DNA from: Microbispora triticiradicis
Lineage (GTDB): Bacteria; Actinomycetota; Actinomycetes; Streptosporangiales; Streptosporangiaceae
Assembly (NCBI GenBank): GCA_003260025.2
Contig: QFZU02000045.1
Span: 1-42,404, forward strand
Direction of reading: 5' to 3'
Length of the DNA: 42,404 nucleotides
The stretch's first letter is position 1. Each line of letters begins with the position of its first letter. Shown piece by piece: positions 21,364 through 32,394 of this stretch. The translations under genes and the position numbers were made by a program. The notes under the pieces are model-generated. The model made no database searches and was not told the DNA's origin. It was given only the letters and a program-made list of their open reading frames with translations.

Positions 21364-24300
21364 TCAGCTGGAAATGGACTGCAGCCATTCGTCGACGACC
21401 TGCGCCGTGACGTGCGCGCGCTCGTCGATCATGGTGAAGTGGTTCGCCTGCACCTGCCGCACGGTGTGCGCCGCGTCCCACGACGTGGCCTGCCACCCGT
21501 CCGCGGGCTCGGTGCCGAGGAACGACTCGGTGCACTGCGCGAACAGCACCGGCGCGGACACCGTGCCGATGTCGAGGTCGGGCAGCATGTCGAACCAGCA
21601 GCCCATGCCGGAGAGCCGGGCGCTGTCGAAGCCGCCGAACATCTCCTCGACTTCGAACAGGCCGGCCGCGAGCTGCTGCATCGGGATCGCCTGCCCGGCG
21701 CCCTCGTGCAGCTTGAAGGTGTCGAGAAGGACCAGGCCACTGGGCGAGATCCCGTACCGCTCCTCCAGGCACGCGGCGGCCGCGTGGGCGAGGGTGCCGC
21801 CGGAGGAGTAGCCGAGCAGCACGAACGGCTCGCCCTCCGCCGCCGCGATGACCGCCTCGGCCAGCGCGAGCACGCCCGCCTCCGGCGTCGCGGGCAGGCT
21901 GTCACCGGCCGCGAATCCCGGCGTCGGGATGGCCGAGACGTGCCGCGGGGTGAGGTGCCGTACGAGCCGGGCGTGCTGGTGCACGCCGCCGGTGACCATC
22001 GGCGTCGACAGGCAGATCAGCCGCGGCCGCGCCGGGCCGTCGGCGAGTTGCACCGCCGGGATCGGCCCGCCGAGGTCCGCCGGGGTGGTGAACTTCGGCC
22101 GCAGGTTGGACACCGCGCGCAGCAGGTCGAACGCCCCCGCCACCTGGTTGTCGTTGATCGCGGCGCGGAACAGGGCGCTCAGCGTGTCGGGCGCCCGCTC
22201 CCCCGCCGTCGGCGTGGCGGCCGCCCCCGCCGCGGGGGCGCCGGCCGGCGTGACCGCCATCTCGTCGTGCAGGTACGCCGCCAGCTCCCGCGGCGTCTTG
22301 CTGTCGAACACCACCATCGGCGGCAGCCGCAGGCCGGTGGCCGCGTTGAGGCCGTTGCGCAGTTCCATGGCCGACAGCGAGTCGAACCCGGACTCCAGGA
22401 AGTCCTTGTCGAGGTCGACGTCGGCCGCCCCGGCGTGGCCGAGCAGCACGGCGGCGACGCCCCGCACCAGTTCCTCCAGCGCGGCCTTCCGCTCCGGCTC
22501 GCCGAGACCTGCCAGCCGGTCGCGGAACGCGCCCGGGTCGGCCTGGCCGACGCTCGCCCGGCGCCGCCCCGTACCGGCGAGGCCGCGCAGCAGCGCCGGC
22601 GGCTCGCCGGGACGGGAGCGGAGCGCGGCGCGGTCGAGGCTCAGCGGCGTGAGCGCCGGGTACGGCGACGCCAGCGCCGCGTCGAACAGCGCCAGGCCCT
22701 CCTCGGCGGTCAGCGGCGGCAGACCCTGGCGGCGCAGCCGGTGCAGGTCGGTGTCGCTGAGCCACTGGCTCAGCCCCGTGTCCACGTCCCAGAGGCCGAA
22801 CGCCATCGCGGTGGCCGGCAGGCCGCTCGCGTGCCGGTGGACCGCGAGGGCGTCCAGGAACACGTTGGCCGCCGCGTAGCTGGCCTGACCGGCGGCGAGA
22901 ACCTGGCCACCGGCCGAGGAGAACAGCGCGAACGCCGTCAGGTCCAGGTCGCGGGTCAGCTCGTGCAGGTGCCAGGCGGCGTCGGCCTTGGGCCGCAGCA
23001 CGCCGTCCAGCCTCTCCGGCGTCATCGTGGCGACCAGGCCGTTGTCGCCGATCCCGGCCACGTGCACCACGCCGCCGAGCGGGTGCTCGGCGGGCACGGC
23101 CGCGAGCAGCCCGGCCAGCTGGTCGCGGTCGGAGACGTCGCAGGCCGCGACGGTGACCGTCGCGCCGTGCCCGGACAGCTCGGCCACCAGCTCGGGGGCG
23201 CCCGCGGCGGCCAGGCCGCTGCGGCTGGTGAGCAGCAGGTGCCGTACGCCGTGCCGGACCACGAGATGCCGCGCGACGAGGCTGCCGAGCCCGCCCGTGC
23301 CTCCCGTGACGAGCACGGTGCGGTCCGGACGCCACGGCGACTCCGGCGCTTCGGCCGCCCGCGGGACGGGCACCAGCCGGGGCACGCCGGCCACGCCGTT
23401 CCGCACGATCACCTCGGGCTCCCGCGACGCGACCGCCTGCGCCACCACGGCGGGAGTCTCACTGCCGTCCAGGTCGAGGATGGTGAACCGGCCCGGGTTC
23501 TCCGCCTGCGCGGCCCGCAGCACGCCCCAGACCGGTGCCGGTCGCGGGTCGACGGTCAGCGCGGCAGGTGAGGCGGGGGCGGCGTCGGAGGTCACCACGA
23601 CCAGCCGGGAGTCGACGAGCCGCTCGTCGGCGAGCCAGTCCCGCACCACGGCCAGCACGGCGTTCGCCGCGCCGCGGACGTCGGCCAGGACTTCGCCGGT
23701 GTCCTGGGCGGGGCAGCGGAAGATCGCCACCTCCGGCGCCTCCGGCAGGCCGGCCAGCGCGGCGACGTCGTCCACGACAGGGATGCCCAGGCCGAGACCG
23801 TCGCCACCGAGCGCCACCCAGGCGTGGGTGGCCGGTTCGGCCTGCGTGCCGGGCAGCTCGGTCCATTCCGGGCGCAGCAGCGTCTCCAGTCCGCCCGGGC
23901 GGCTCGCGGCCAGCTGCTCGGGCGAGATCGCCCGCAGCGCCAGGCGCTCGACCGAGGCGACCGGCGTACCGGCCGGATCGGCGATGTCCAGCGCCAGCGT
24001 GTTCTCGCTGAGCCAGGTCAGCCGCACCCGAAGGGCCCGCGCGCCCACCGCGTGCAGCGCGACCCCGTGCCAGGCGAACGGCAGCAGCGTGCGTTCCGCG
24101 TCGTCCGCCTCGTCGGGGACGGCGAAGCTCAGCCCGTGCATGGCGGCGTCGAGCAGTGCGGGGTGGAGTCCGAAGAGTGCGGCGTCCTGGTGTTCGTGGT
24201 CGGGGAGGGCGACTTCGGCGAACAGTTCCTCGCCGCGTCGCCAGGCCGCGCGTAGTCCCTGGAAGGCCGGGCCGTAGCCGTAGCCGCGTTCGTGGAGGAT

Positions 24301-25085
24301 CTGGTAGGCGTCGGTGAGGTCCACCGCGCCGGCCTCGGCCGGAGGCCACTGGCTCAGGTCCGCACCGGCCGGGTTCGTGGTGGCCGGGTTGGTGGACAGG
24401 GTGCCTTCGGCGTGCAGTGTCCAGGGCAGGTCGGCCGGGGCTTGTGCGCCTCGTGAGTAGATCGCCACCGTACGGCGGCCGTCCTCGTCGGCGGCGCCGA
24501 CCACGACCTGCACCTGCACAGCGCCCTCACCGGACCCGGCGGCCCCGCCCGGCAGCACCAGCGGCGCGGCCAGCGTCAGCTCCTCCACGTGCGTGCACCC
24601 GGTGTGCTCGGCCGCGTGCAGCGCCAGCTCCACCAGACCGGTCCCCGGCAACAGCACACTGCCGAACACCTGGTGATCGGCCAGCCACGGATGCGTGCGA
24701 ACCGACAGCCGGCCGGTGAAGACCACCGCGTCCGAGTCGGGGGCGGGGATCGCGGCGCCGAGCAGCGGGTGCTCGACCGTCGCGAGCCCCGCCGACTCCG
24801 CGTTCACGCCGTCGCGGTTCGGCGGCACCCAGTAGTGCTGGCGCTGGAAGGCGTAGGTGGGCAGGTCGACCCGGTTGGCGCCGGTCTCGGCGTAGAAGGC
24901 CTGCCAGTCGACCGGCACGCCGGCGGTGTGCAACTGACCGAGCGCGGCGACAACCGTGCCGGCTTCGGGCCGCTCGTTCCGCATGGTGGCGGTGAAGATG
25001 GCGGTGTCGGCCTCGTCGAGGGTCTGCTGGGCCATCGCGGTCAGCACCGCGTCCGGACCGAGCTCGACGAACCGGGTCACCCCCC
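21364..25085 (-). CDS. PKS C, third frame segment: AT (C-terminal end)-DH-KR-ACP-TE
   Basis: Last part of the last PKS protein. After the deletion junction at about 25082 the frame reads [10 protein letters not shown] (AT end), DH (HPLLGAAIP near 24740; HPWLADH with intact HxxxGxxxxP near 24653-24690; catalytic Asp near 24135-24165) and KR (TGGTGGLG near 23280-23320; GQASYAAAN near 22870-22893; GDN in place of LDD). Next come an ACP (GFDSL near 22370-22393) and a type I thioesterase from about 22130, with GYSSGG (Ser near 21807) and a C-terminal His in QANHFTM near 21440. The TE is expected to release the chain by macrolactam formation with the starter amine. The frame is open upstream to 25242, but those residues are an out-of-frame reading of the AT and not part of the protein. 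Stop TGA at 21364. Confidence 0.88.
24154..24693. repeat. Near-identical DH block, copy 1 (copy 2 at 39521-40060)
   Basis: About 540 bases at a constant offset of 15367 with few mismatches, shared by the last module of PKS C and the first visible module of PKS B. It covers most of the DH domain. Confidence 0.85.
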
Positions 25086-25090
25086 GGAGA
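25074..25090 (-). other. Deletion junction in the module 2 AT of PKS C
   Basis: The distance from the shared gggtcac to the shared ggagatcacc/ggaaatcacc is 12 bases here and 298 in the intact paralogue at 30152-30450. So 286 bases of AT are missing, including the HAFH specificity region, and the frame is switched. The upstream frame stops at 25077. Confidence 0.85.
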
Positions 25091-28000
25091 TCACCACCGC
25101 GCGGGGGCCGTTGACCGCCGCGATGTCCACCCCCTCGGTGAGCAGAGGGGTCACCTCCTCCTCGGTGGCCTGGACCGCGACCATCGCCCCACCAGCCGGA
25201 AGGGCCTGCATCAACCGGCCCCGCGCCACGACCAGGCGGCACGCATCGCTGAGATTCAGCATGCCGGCGACGTGCGCGGCGGCCAGCTCACCCACCGAGT
25301 GCCCGGCCAGGTAGTCCGGCCGCACCCCCCACGAGGAGACCAGGCGGAACAGCGCCACCTCGACCGCGAACAACCCCGCTTGCGCGTAGGCGGTCTGGTC
25401 GACGAGACCGGGGTCGGCGCCCCAGAGCACCTCACGCAGCGGCCGATCCAGATGCGCATCCAGCTCGTCCACGACCGCGTCGAAGGCCTGCGCGAAGGCG
25501 GGGAAGGCCGCGTGGAGTTCGCGGCCCATGCCCAGGCGCTGGGCGCCCTGACCGGTGAACAGCACACCGACCTTCCCACCGGAACGGGCGACGCCCTGCA
25601 CCACCTGAGGTGCGGTACGGCCCTCCGCCAGTGCGGCCAGCCCCGCCAGCAGCCCGGCCCGATCCCCACCGGTGACCACCGCTCGACGCTCGAACGACGC
25701 CCGCGTCGTCGCCAGCGACAACCCGACATCCGCCACGCTGAGGGAGGGACGGTCCTGCACGAAGGCAAGCACCCGCGCCGCCTGACCGGCCAGCGCGTCC
25801 GCCGTCTTCCCCGACACCACCCACGCCACCGGAGCCACCAGAGCACCGGCCTGGACCTCGCCCTCGCCCGGCTGCGCGTCGGCGGCAGCGCCAGCGGGCT
25901 GCCCGATCTCAGCAGGGACGCCCGAGACCGGGTCACCGGCCTCCTCGGCGATCGCCGGGGAGGCGCTGCCGGCCTCGGCCGGCAGCAGGGCGGCGCCGGC
26001 GGACGGGACGAGGGAGAACTCTTCCGGTCCTGCCAGGTCGGCGGGGGCCTGCTCGATGATGACGTGGGCGTTGGTGCCGCTGATCCCGAACGACGACACC
26101 GCCGCGCGGCGGGGGCGGTCCACCTCCGGCCACGGCATGGCCTCGGTCAGCAGCCGCACCTGACCGGCCGACCACTCCACGTGCGGGGACGGCTCGTCCA
26201 CGTGCAGCGTCTTGGGCAACTCCGCGTGCCGGATCGCCTGCACCATCTTGATGACCCCGCCGACACCGGCCGCCGCCTGCGCGTGACCGATGTTCGACTT
26301 CAGCGACCCCAGCCACAGCGGCCGCTCCTCCGGCCGGTCCTGACCATAGGTCGCAAGCACCGCCTGCGCCTCGATCGGGTCACCCAGCGTCGTCCCGGTG
26401 CCGTGGCCCTCGACCACGTCCACGTCCCGCACCGACAGCCTGGCGTTGGCCAGCGCCTGGCGGATCACCCGCTGCTGGGAGGGGCCGTTCGGCGCCGTGA
26501 ACCCGTTGGACGCGCCGTCCTGATTCACCGCGGAGCCCCGGATCACGGCGAGGACCCGGTGGCCGAGCCGCCGCGCGTCCGACAGCCGCTCCATGAGCAG
26601 CAGGCCGGCGCCTTCCGCCCAGGCGGCGCCGTTGGCGCCGGCCGCGAACGACCGGCACCGCCCGTCCGGCGACAGCCCCCGCTGGCGGGAGAACTCGATG
26701 AACATGGCCGGTTCGGACATCACGGTGACCCCGCCGGCCAGCGCCAGGGAGCACTCGCCCGACTTGAGCGCCTGCCCGGCCAGGTGCAGCGCCACCAACG
26801 ACGACGAGCAGGCGGTGTCCACGGTGAGGGCCGGTCCCTCCAGGCCGAGGGTGTAGGCCACCCGGCCGGAGACGAGGCTGCCGCCGCTGCTGCTGGCGAC
26901 GCCGACGCCCTGCCCGTAGTCGTGGTACATCACCCCGGCGAAGACCCCGGTCTTGCTGCCCCGCAGCGCTCCCGGGTCGATGCCGGCCCGCTCGAACGCC
27001 TCCCAGGAGGTCTCCAGCAGCAGTCGCTGCTGCGGATCCATCATCACCGCTTCGTTCGGGCTGATGCCGAAGAAGCCCGGGTCGAACTCCGCCGCGTCGT
27101 ACAGGAACCCGCCGTTGCGGGCGTACGTCTTGCCGGGGACGCCCGGCTCCGGGTCGTAGATGCCCTCGACGTCCCAGCCGCGGTCGGCGGGGAACTCGCC
27201 CACCGCGTCCACGCCGTCGGTGACCAGCCGCCACAGGTCCTCGGGCGAGGCCACCCCGCCCGGGTACCGGCAGGCCATCCCGATGATCGCGATCGGCTCG
27301 TCGTCGAGCGGCGCCTGCACGGCGACGCCGGTCTCCTCCCGCGTGCCGCTGAGCGTCTCGCCGATGTGCTCGGCCACCGCGAGCGCGCTGGGGTAGTCGA
27401 AGACGAGGGTCGCGGGCAACCGCAGCCCGGTGGCCTCGCCCAGCACGTTGCGCAGTTCGACCGCGGACAGCGAGTCGAAGCCGAGCTCCTGGAACGCGCG
27501 GTCCGGCTCGATCGCGTCGGCCGACGCGTGGCCGAGCACCGCCGCGACGGTGGACCTCACCAGGTCGAGCAGCGCGGCCGAACGCTCGGCCTCGCCCAGC
27601 CCGGCCAGCCGCTGCCGCAGCGCCTCGCCGCCGCCCGAACGGGCCGCCTGCCGGATCGGCACCCGTACGAGACCGCGCAGCAGGTGCGGAAGCTGCTCCG
27701 GCTTGGCGCGCAGGGCAACCGGGTCGATGCGCAGCGGCACGCGTACGGCGCCGGGCGCGGCGAGGGCCGCGTCGAAGAGGGCCAGGCCGTCCTCCGCGGT
27801 GAGCGCGGGATAACCCATGCGCCGCATGCGGGTGAGGTCGGCGTCGCTCAGCAGCGCGCCGAGACCCGCGTCCACGCCCCACAGGCCGTACGCCATGGAC
27901 GTCGCGGGCAGGCCGTGGGCGTGCCGGTGGGTGGCCAGCGCGTCGAGGAAGACGTTCGCGGCAGCGTAGTTGCCCTGACCGGCGGCCAGGACCATGCCGC

Positions 28001-31000
28001 CCGCGGAGGAGAGCAGCACGAACGCGGCCAGGTCCAGGTCCTTGGTCAGCTCGTGCAGGTGCCACGCGGCGTCGGCCTTCGGCGCGAGCACGGCGGCCAG
28101 CCGCTCCGGGGTGAGCGCGCCGACGAGGCCGTTGTCGGCGACGCCGGCGGCGTGCACGACGGCGGTCAGCGGACGCTCCGCCGGGATGGCCGCCAGCACC
28201 CCGGCCAGCGCGTCGCGGTCGGCGGCGTCGCACGCGGCGATGGTCACTTCGGCGCCGAGCGCGGTGAGCTCGTCACGCAGTTCCGCCGCGCCCGGCGCGT
28301 CCGGGCCTCGCCGGCTGGTGAGCACCAGCGAGCGGACGCCGTACGCGGTGACCAGGTGGCGGGCGAGCAGGCCGCCGAGCCCGCCGGTGCCGCCGGTGAT
28401 GAGCGCGGTCCCGTCGGGGTCCAGCGCCGGCGCGGCCGCCTCGGCCGGCGGCGTGGGCCGCACGAACCTGGGGACGAGGACCTCACCGGCCCGGATCGCG
28501 GCCTCCGGCTCGGCCGACGCCACCACCGCGGCGACCGCGTCAGGCGAGCCGGGGTGGTCGTCGACGTCCAGCAGGGCGAAGCGGCCGGGGTTCTCCGCGA
28601 TCGCGGCCCGCACCAGACCCCACACGGGCGCCTGGGTCAGCGCCACGTCGTCGGCCTCTCCGGTCGCGACCGCGCCCCGGGTGACCACGACCAGCCTCGA
28701 ATCGGCGAACCGGTCCTCGGCCAGCCACTCCTGCACGATCTCCAGCACGGCGGTGGTCACGGACCGGACGCCGGACGGAACGTCCGCGGCGGGCGCGTCC
28801 GGCGCCTGCCAGACGACGGCGCCCGGCACGACGGCCGCGTCCGCCAGCGCCCGGAGGCTCTCGACGACCGGTACGCCTTCGGGGAACGGGCCCGAGCCCA
28901 GGACCACCCAGTTCGTGTCGTCCGATGCCGCCGCCAGAGGGCTCCACTCGATGCCGAACAGCGCCTCGTCGGCGACGTCCCGCGTCGCGCTGAGCTGGTC
29001 GACCGACACCGGCCGGGACACCAGCGACGCGACCGTGAGCACGGGCCTGCCGGTCGCGTCGGCGACGTTCAGCGCCAGGCCCCGGGTGGCGGACGGCGCC
29101 AGGCGCACCCGCGCCGCGGGCGCGCCGGTGGCGTGCAGCGACACGCCGCCCCAGACGAACGGGAGGACCGTCTCGCCCTCGCCCCGCCCGTCGCCGTCCA
29201 CCAGGATCGCGTGCATCGACGCGTCGAGCAGCGCGGGGTGGAGCCCGAAGAGGGCGGCGTCCTGGTGCGCCTGGTCGGGCAGGGCGACTTCGGCGAACAG
29301 GTCCTCGCCGCGCCGCCAGGCCGCCCGCAGGCCCTGGAAGGTCGGGCCGTAGCCGTAGCCCGCCGCGAGAAGCTCCTCGTACGCGCCCTGCACGTCGATC
29401 GGCGTCGCGCCCGGCGGCGGCCACTGTTCGAGCGACTCCCCGCGGACGTCCGGTCCCTCGGCCAGCACGCCCTGGGCGTGCACGGTCCAGTTCTCCGCGT
29501 CGTGGTCGGGGCGGGACCGCACCAGCAGCGGCCGGCGGCCGGCGTCGTCCGCGGCCCCGACGACGACCTGCACCGCCAGGCCGTCACGGTACGCGCCCTC
29601 CGGCAGCACCAGCGGCGCCTGGAGAGTGAGCTCCTCCAGGATCGGGCACCCGGCCTTGTCTCCGGCGTGGACGGCCATCTCCACGAAGCCGGTGCCCGGC
29701 AGCAGGACGTTCCCGTACACCTGGTGGTCGGCCAGCCAGGGGTGGGTGTGGACCGACAGCCTGCCGGTGAGGACCAGGCCCCCGGAGTCGGGCAGGGGGA
29801 TGACGGCGCCCAGCAGGGGGTGTTCGACGGCCTCCAGCCCGGCGGAGGACAGATTGCCGACGTAGTCGGCCGCCCAGGACTCCGACAGGTAGTCGTAGGT
29901 GTCGAGCCAGTAGCGCTCGCGCTGGAAGGCGTAGGTGGGCAGGTCGACCCGGTTGGCGCCGGTCTCGGCGTAGAAGGCCTGCCAGTCGACCGGGACGCCG
30001 GCGGTGTGCAGCTGCCCGAGCGCGGCGACGACCGTGCCGGGCTCCGGCCGCTCGGCCCGCATGGTGGCGGTGAAGACGGCGGTGTCGGCCTCGTCGAGGG
30101 TCTGCTGGGCCATCGCGGTCAGCACCGCGTCCGGACCCAGCTCGACGAACCGGGTCACCCCCTGGCCGGCCAGGGTGGTCACCGCGTCGGCGAACCGCAC
30201 CGCACCCCGCACCTGGCCCACCCAGTACCGCGCGGTGCCGAACCCCTCGTCGGCGAGACCGCCCGTGACGGTGGACACGATCGGGATCCGCGGCGCGTCG
30301 AACGACACCGTGCCGGCCACCTCGGCGAAGTCGGCCAGCATCGGGTCCATCATGTGGGAGTGGAAGGCGTGGGAGACCCGCAGCGGGCGGGTCTTGCGTC
30401 CCCGGCCGGCGAACTGGGCGGCCAGGGCCAGCACAGGGCCTTCCTGCCCGGAAATCACCAGCGCGCTCGGGCCGTTGACGGCGGCGATGTCCACCCCGTC
30501 GGTCAGGAGGGGGGTCACCTCGTCCTCGGTGGCCTGGATGGCGACCATCGCCCCGCCGGCCGGAAGGGCCTGCATCAGCCGGCCCCGCGCCGCGACCAGG
30601 CGGGACGCGTCGGCGAGCGACAGCATCCCGGCGACGTGCGCGGCGGCCAGCTCGCCGACGGAGTGACCGGCCAGGTAGTCCGGCCGCACCCCCCACGACT
30701 CCAGGAGGCGGAACAGCGCCACCTCGACGGCGAAGAGCCCGGCCTGCGCGTACGCGGTCTGGTCGGCGAGGCCGGGGTCCTCGCCCCAGATCACCTCACG
30801 CAGCGGCCGGTCCAGATGCGCGTCCAGCTCGTCCACCACGGCGTCGAAGGCCTGCGCGAACACCGGGAACGTCGCGTGCAGTTCGCGGCCCATGCGTGCT
30901 CGGCCGGCGCCCTGACCGGTGAACAGCATGCCGACCTTGCCACCGGAGCGGGCGATGCCCTGCACCACCCCGGGTGCGGTGCGGGTCTCGGCCACCGCGG

Positions 31001-32258
31001 CGAGCCTCGCCAGCAGGGTGGCGCGGTCGCCACCGGTCACCACCGCCCGCCGCTCGAAGGAGGTCCGCGTCGTCGCCAGCGAGTAGCCGATGTCGGCCAC
31101 GTTCAGGCCGGGGTGCTCCTGCACGAAGGACAGCACCCGGGCCGCCTGCCCGGCCAGCGCGTCCGGCGTCTTGCCCGACAGCACCCACGCCACCGGGGCA
31201 CCGGTCTGGTCCTCCCCCTCACCCGGGACCACGCCGGCGGGAGCGGGGGCCTCGGTGGGGGTGAGGTCGGCGGGGGCCTGCTCGATGATGACGTGGGCGT
31301 TGGTGCCGCTGATCCCGAACGACGACACACCCGCACGACGCGGACGGTCCACCTCCGGCCACGGCATCGCCTCGGTCAGCAGCTGGACCTGGCCGGCCGA
31401 CCACTCGATGTGCGGGGACGGCTCGTCCACGTGCAGGGTCTTGGGCAGCACCCCGTGCCGGATCGCCTGCACCATCTTGATGATGCCGCCGACACCGGCC
31501 GCCGCCTGGGCGTGACCGATGTTGGACTTGAAGGATCCGAGCCACAGGGGCCGGTCCTCCGGGCGGTCCTGGCCGTAGGTGGCCAGCACCGCCTGCGCCT
31601 CGATCGGGTCGCCGAGAGTGGTACCGGTGCCGTGACCCTCGACCACGTCGACGTCCTGCACCGACAACCGCGCGTTGGCCAGCGCCTGGCGGATCACCCG
31701 CTCCTGCGACGGACCGTTCGGCGCCGTCAGACCGTTGGACGCGCCGTCCTGGTTCACCGCCGTACCCCGCACCACCGCGAGCACCCGGTGCCCGAGCCGC
31801 CGGGCGTCAGACAGCCGCTCCACCAGCAGCACACCGCAGCCCTCAGCCCACGCCGTACCGTTGGCACCGGCCGCGAACGACCGGCACCGCCCATCGGGTG
31901 ACAGTCCGCGCTGGCGGGAGAACTCGATGATCGCCTCCGGCGTGGCCATCACCGCCACACCACCGACCAGCGCCAGCGAGCACTCACCGGACCGGAGCGC
32001 CTGCCCGGCCAGGTGCAGGGCTACCAGGGAGGAGGAGCAGGCGGTGTCGACCGTGACCGACGGGCCCTCGAACCCGAAGACGTACGACACCCGGCCCGAG
32101 GCGATCGACCCGGTGTTCGCGTTGGCGGCGTAGTCGTGGTACATCATCCCGGCGAACACCCCGGTCGCCGAGCCCCGCAGCGAGCCAGGGTCGATCCCCG
32201 CCCGCTCCATCGCCTCCCAGGAGGTCTCCAGCAGCAACCGCTGCTGCGGATCCATCAC
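25077..32258 (-). CDS. PKS C, second frame segment: KS (N-terminus missing)-AT-DH-KR-ACP-KS-AT (truncated)
   Basis: 2393 residues starting inside a KS at [15 protein letters not shown]. Module 1: KS with DTACSSS (Cys codon near 32037), EGHGTGTT and GTNAH near 31280-31305; AT with [18 protein letters not shown] near 30652-30680 and HAFH, hence malonyl type; DH with [11 protein letters not shown] (HxxxGxxxxP intact) near 29700-29750 and catalytic Asp near 29213-29245. KR has TGGTGGLG near 28360-28410 and GVADNG where LDD is usual, then an ACP ([10 protein letters not shown] near 27450-27490). Module 2: complete KS 27305-26040 (Cys codon near 26808) and AT through GHSVGE (25283-25310) to VISG, where the deletion cuts it. 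No ER. The start at 32258 is not natural; the true N-terminus is the docking segment at 32386. KS is almost identical to those of PKS B. Confidence 0.9.
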   Translation of the reverse strand: MMDPQQRLLLETSWEAMERAGIDPGSLRGSATGVFAGMMYHDYAANANTGSIASGRVSYVFGFEGPSVTVDTACSSSLVALHLAGQALRSGECSLALVGGVAVMATPEAIIEFSRQRGLSPDGRCRSFAAGANGTAWAEGCGVLLVERLSDARRLGHRVLAVVRGTAVNQDGASNGLTAPNGPSQERVIRQALANARLSVQDVDVVEGHGTGTTLGDPIEAQAVLATYGQDRPEDRPLWLGSFKSNIGHAQAAAGVGGIIKMVQAIRHGVLPKTLHVDEPSPHIEWSAGQVQLLTEAMPWPEVDRPRRAGVSSFGISGTNAHVIIEQAPADLTPTEAPAPAGVVPGEGEDQTGAPVAWVLSGKTPDALAGQAARVLSFVQEHPGLNVADIGYSLATTRTSFERRAVVTGGDRATLLARLAAVAETRTAPGVVQGIARSGGKVGMLFTGQGAGRARMGRELHATFPVFAQAFDAVVDELDAHLDRPLREVIWGEDPGLADQTAYAQAGLFAVEVALFRLLESWGVRPDYLAGHSVGELAAAHVAGMLSLADASRLVAARGRLMQALPAGGAMVAIQATEDEVTPLLTDGVDIAAVNGPSALVISGQEGPVLALAAQFAGRGRKTRPLRVSHAFHSHMMDPMLADFAEVAGTVSFDAPRIPIVSTVTGGLADEGFGTARYWVGQVRGAVRFADAVTTLAGQGVTRFVELGPDAVLTAMAQQTLDEADTAVFTATMRAERPEPGTVVAALGQLHTAGVPVDWQAFYAETGANRVDLPTYAFQRERYWLDTYDYLSESWAADYVGNLSSAGLEAVEHPLLGAVIPLPDSGGLVLTGRLSVHTHPWLADHQVYGNVLLPGTGFVEMAVHAGDKAGCPILEELTLQAPLVLPEGAYRDGLAVQVVVGAADDAGRRPLLVRSRPDHDAENWTVHAQGVLAEGPDVRGESLEQWPPPGATPIDVQGAYEELLAAGYGYGPTFQGLRAAWRRGEDLFAEVALPDQAHQDAALFGLHPALLDASMHAILVDGDGRGEGETVLPFVWGGVSLHATGAPAARVRLAPSATRGLALNVADATGRPVLTVASLVSRPVSVDQLSATRDVADEALFGIEWSPLAAASDDTNWVVLGSGPFPEGVPVVESLRALADAAVVPGAVVWQAPDAPAADVPSGVRSVTTAVLEIVQEWLAEDRFADSRLVVVTRGAVATGEADDVALTQAPVWGLVRAAIAENPGRFALLDVDDHPGSPDAVAAVVASAEPEAAIRAGEVLVPRFVRPTPPAEAAAPALDPDGTALITGGTGGLGGLLARHLVTAYGVRSLVLTSRRGPDAPGAAELRDELTALGAEVTIAACDAADRDALAGVLAAIPAERPLTAVVHAAGVADNGLVGALTPERLAAVLAPKADAAWHLHELTKDLDLAAFVLLSSAGGMVLAAGQGNYAAANVFLDALATHRHAHGLPATSMAYGLWGVDAGLGALLSDADLTRMRRMGYPALTAEDGLALFDAALAAPGAVRVPLRIDPVALRAKPEQLPHLLRGLVRVPIRQAARSGGGEALRQRLAGLGEAERSAALLDLVRSTVAAVLGHASADAIEPDRAFQELGFDSLSAVELRNVLGEATGLRLPATLVFDYPSALAVAEHIGETLSGTREETGVAVQAPLDDEPIAIIGMACRYPGGVASPEDLWRLVTDGVDAVGEFPADRGWDVEGIYDPEPGVPGKTYARNGGFLYDAAEFDPGFFGISPNEAVMMDPQQRLLLETSWEAFERAGIDPGALRGSKTGVFAGVMYHDYGQGVGVASSSGGSLVSGRVAYTLGLEGPALTVDTACSSSLVALHLAGQALKSGECSLALAGGVTVMSEPAMFIEFSRQRGLSPDGRCRSFAAGANGAAWAEGAGLLLMERLSDARRLGHRVLAVIRGSAVNQDGASNGFTAPNGPSQQRVIRQALANARLSVRDVDVVEGHGTGTTLGDPIEAQAVLATYGQDRPEERPLWLGSLKSNIGHAQAAAGVGGVIKMVQAIRHAELPKTLHVDEPSPHVEWSAGQVRLLTEAMPWPEVDRPRRAAVSSFGISGTNAHVIIEQAPADLAGPEEFSLVPSAGAALLPAEAGSASPAIAEEAGDPVSGVPAEIGQPAGAAADAQPGEGEVQAGALVAPVAWVVSGKTADALAGQAARVLAFVQDRPSLSVADVGLSLATTRASFERRAVVTGGDRAGLLAGLAALAEGRTAPQVVQGVARSGGKVGVLFTGQGAQRLGMGRELHAAFPAFAQAFDAVVDELDAHLDRPLREVLWGADPGLVDQTAYAQAGLFAVEVALFRLVSSWGVRPDYLAGHSVGELAAAHVAGMLNLSDACRLVVARGRLMQALPAGGAMVAVQATEEEVTPLLTEGVDIAAVNGPRAVVISGG

Positions 32259-32266
32259 CAGAGTCC
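31268..32266. repeat. Near-identical KS block, copy 1 (copy 2 at 36338-37336)
   Basis: About 1 kb at a constant offset of 5070, covering the KS from the MDPQQ region to GTNAH in PKS C module 1 and PKS B module 2. A third close copy begins at the right edge (about 41650-42404). In copy 1 the match ends exactly where the PKS C KS loses its N-terminus. Confidence 0.85.
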
Positions 32267-32386
32267 GATGATGGCGATCGGCTCATGCTGGGCGGCGATG
32301 ATTTTGCGGTGCTCGCCGCGGAGCCGTTCCGTCTCCTTCAGCGAGGCCCGTAGCGCCTCGACCAGCTTGACGTCGGAGTCACTCAT
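32255..32386 (-). CDS. PKS C, N-terminal docking segment and first KS residues
   Basis: ATG 32386 has GAGG 7 bases upstream and lies 8 bases after the PKS B stop. The 43 residues ([10 protein letters not shown]..., charged, heptad-like with Leu/Ile spacing) form a coiled-coil N-terminal docking domain followed by EPIAIIG, the usual first strand of a KS. The frame then stops at 32255, because roughly 85 codons of KS N-terminus appear to be missing before MDPQQRLLL resumes in another frame. Family knowledge: such helices pair with the C-terminal docking domain of the upstream PKS, here PKS B. Confidence 0.85.
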   Translation of the reverse strand: MSDSDVKLVEALRASLKETERLRGEHRKIIAAQHEPIAIIGLW

Positions 32387-32394
32387 CGCCAACC

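Noticed and set aside
25272-31901. A plus-strand open frame of about 2200 codons opposite the PKS, and similar long plus-strand frames (e.g. 60-2831, 3448-5694, 8682-12527)
   Set aside because: They are antisense shadows of minus-strand PKS codons with GC at third positions; the translations are Arg/Gly/Val/His-rich with no domain, and recognisable PKS domains fill the opposite strand.
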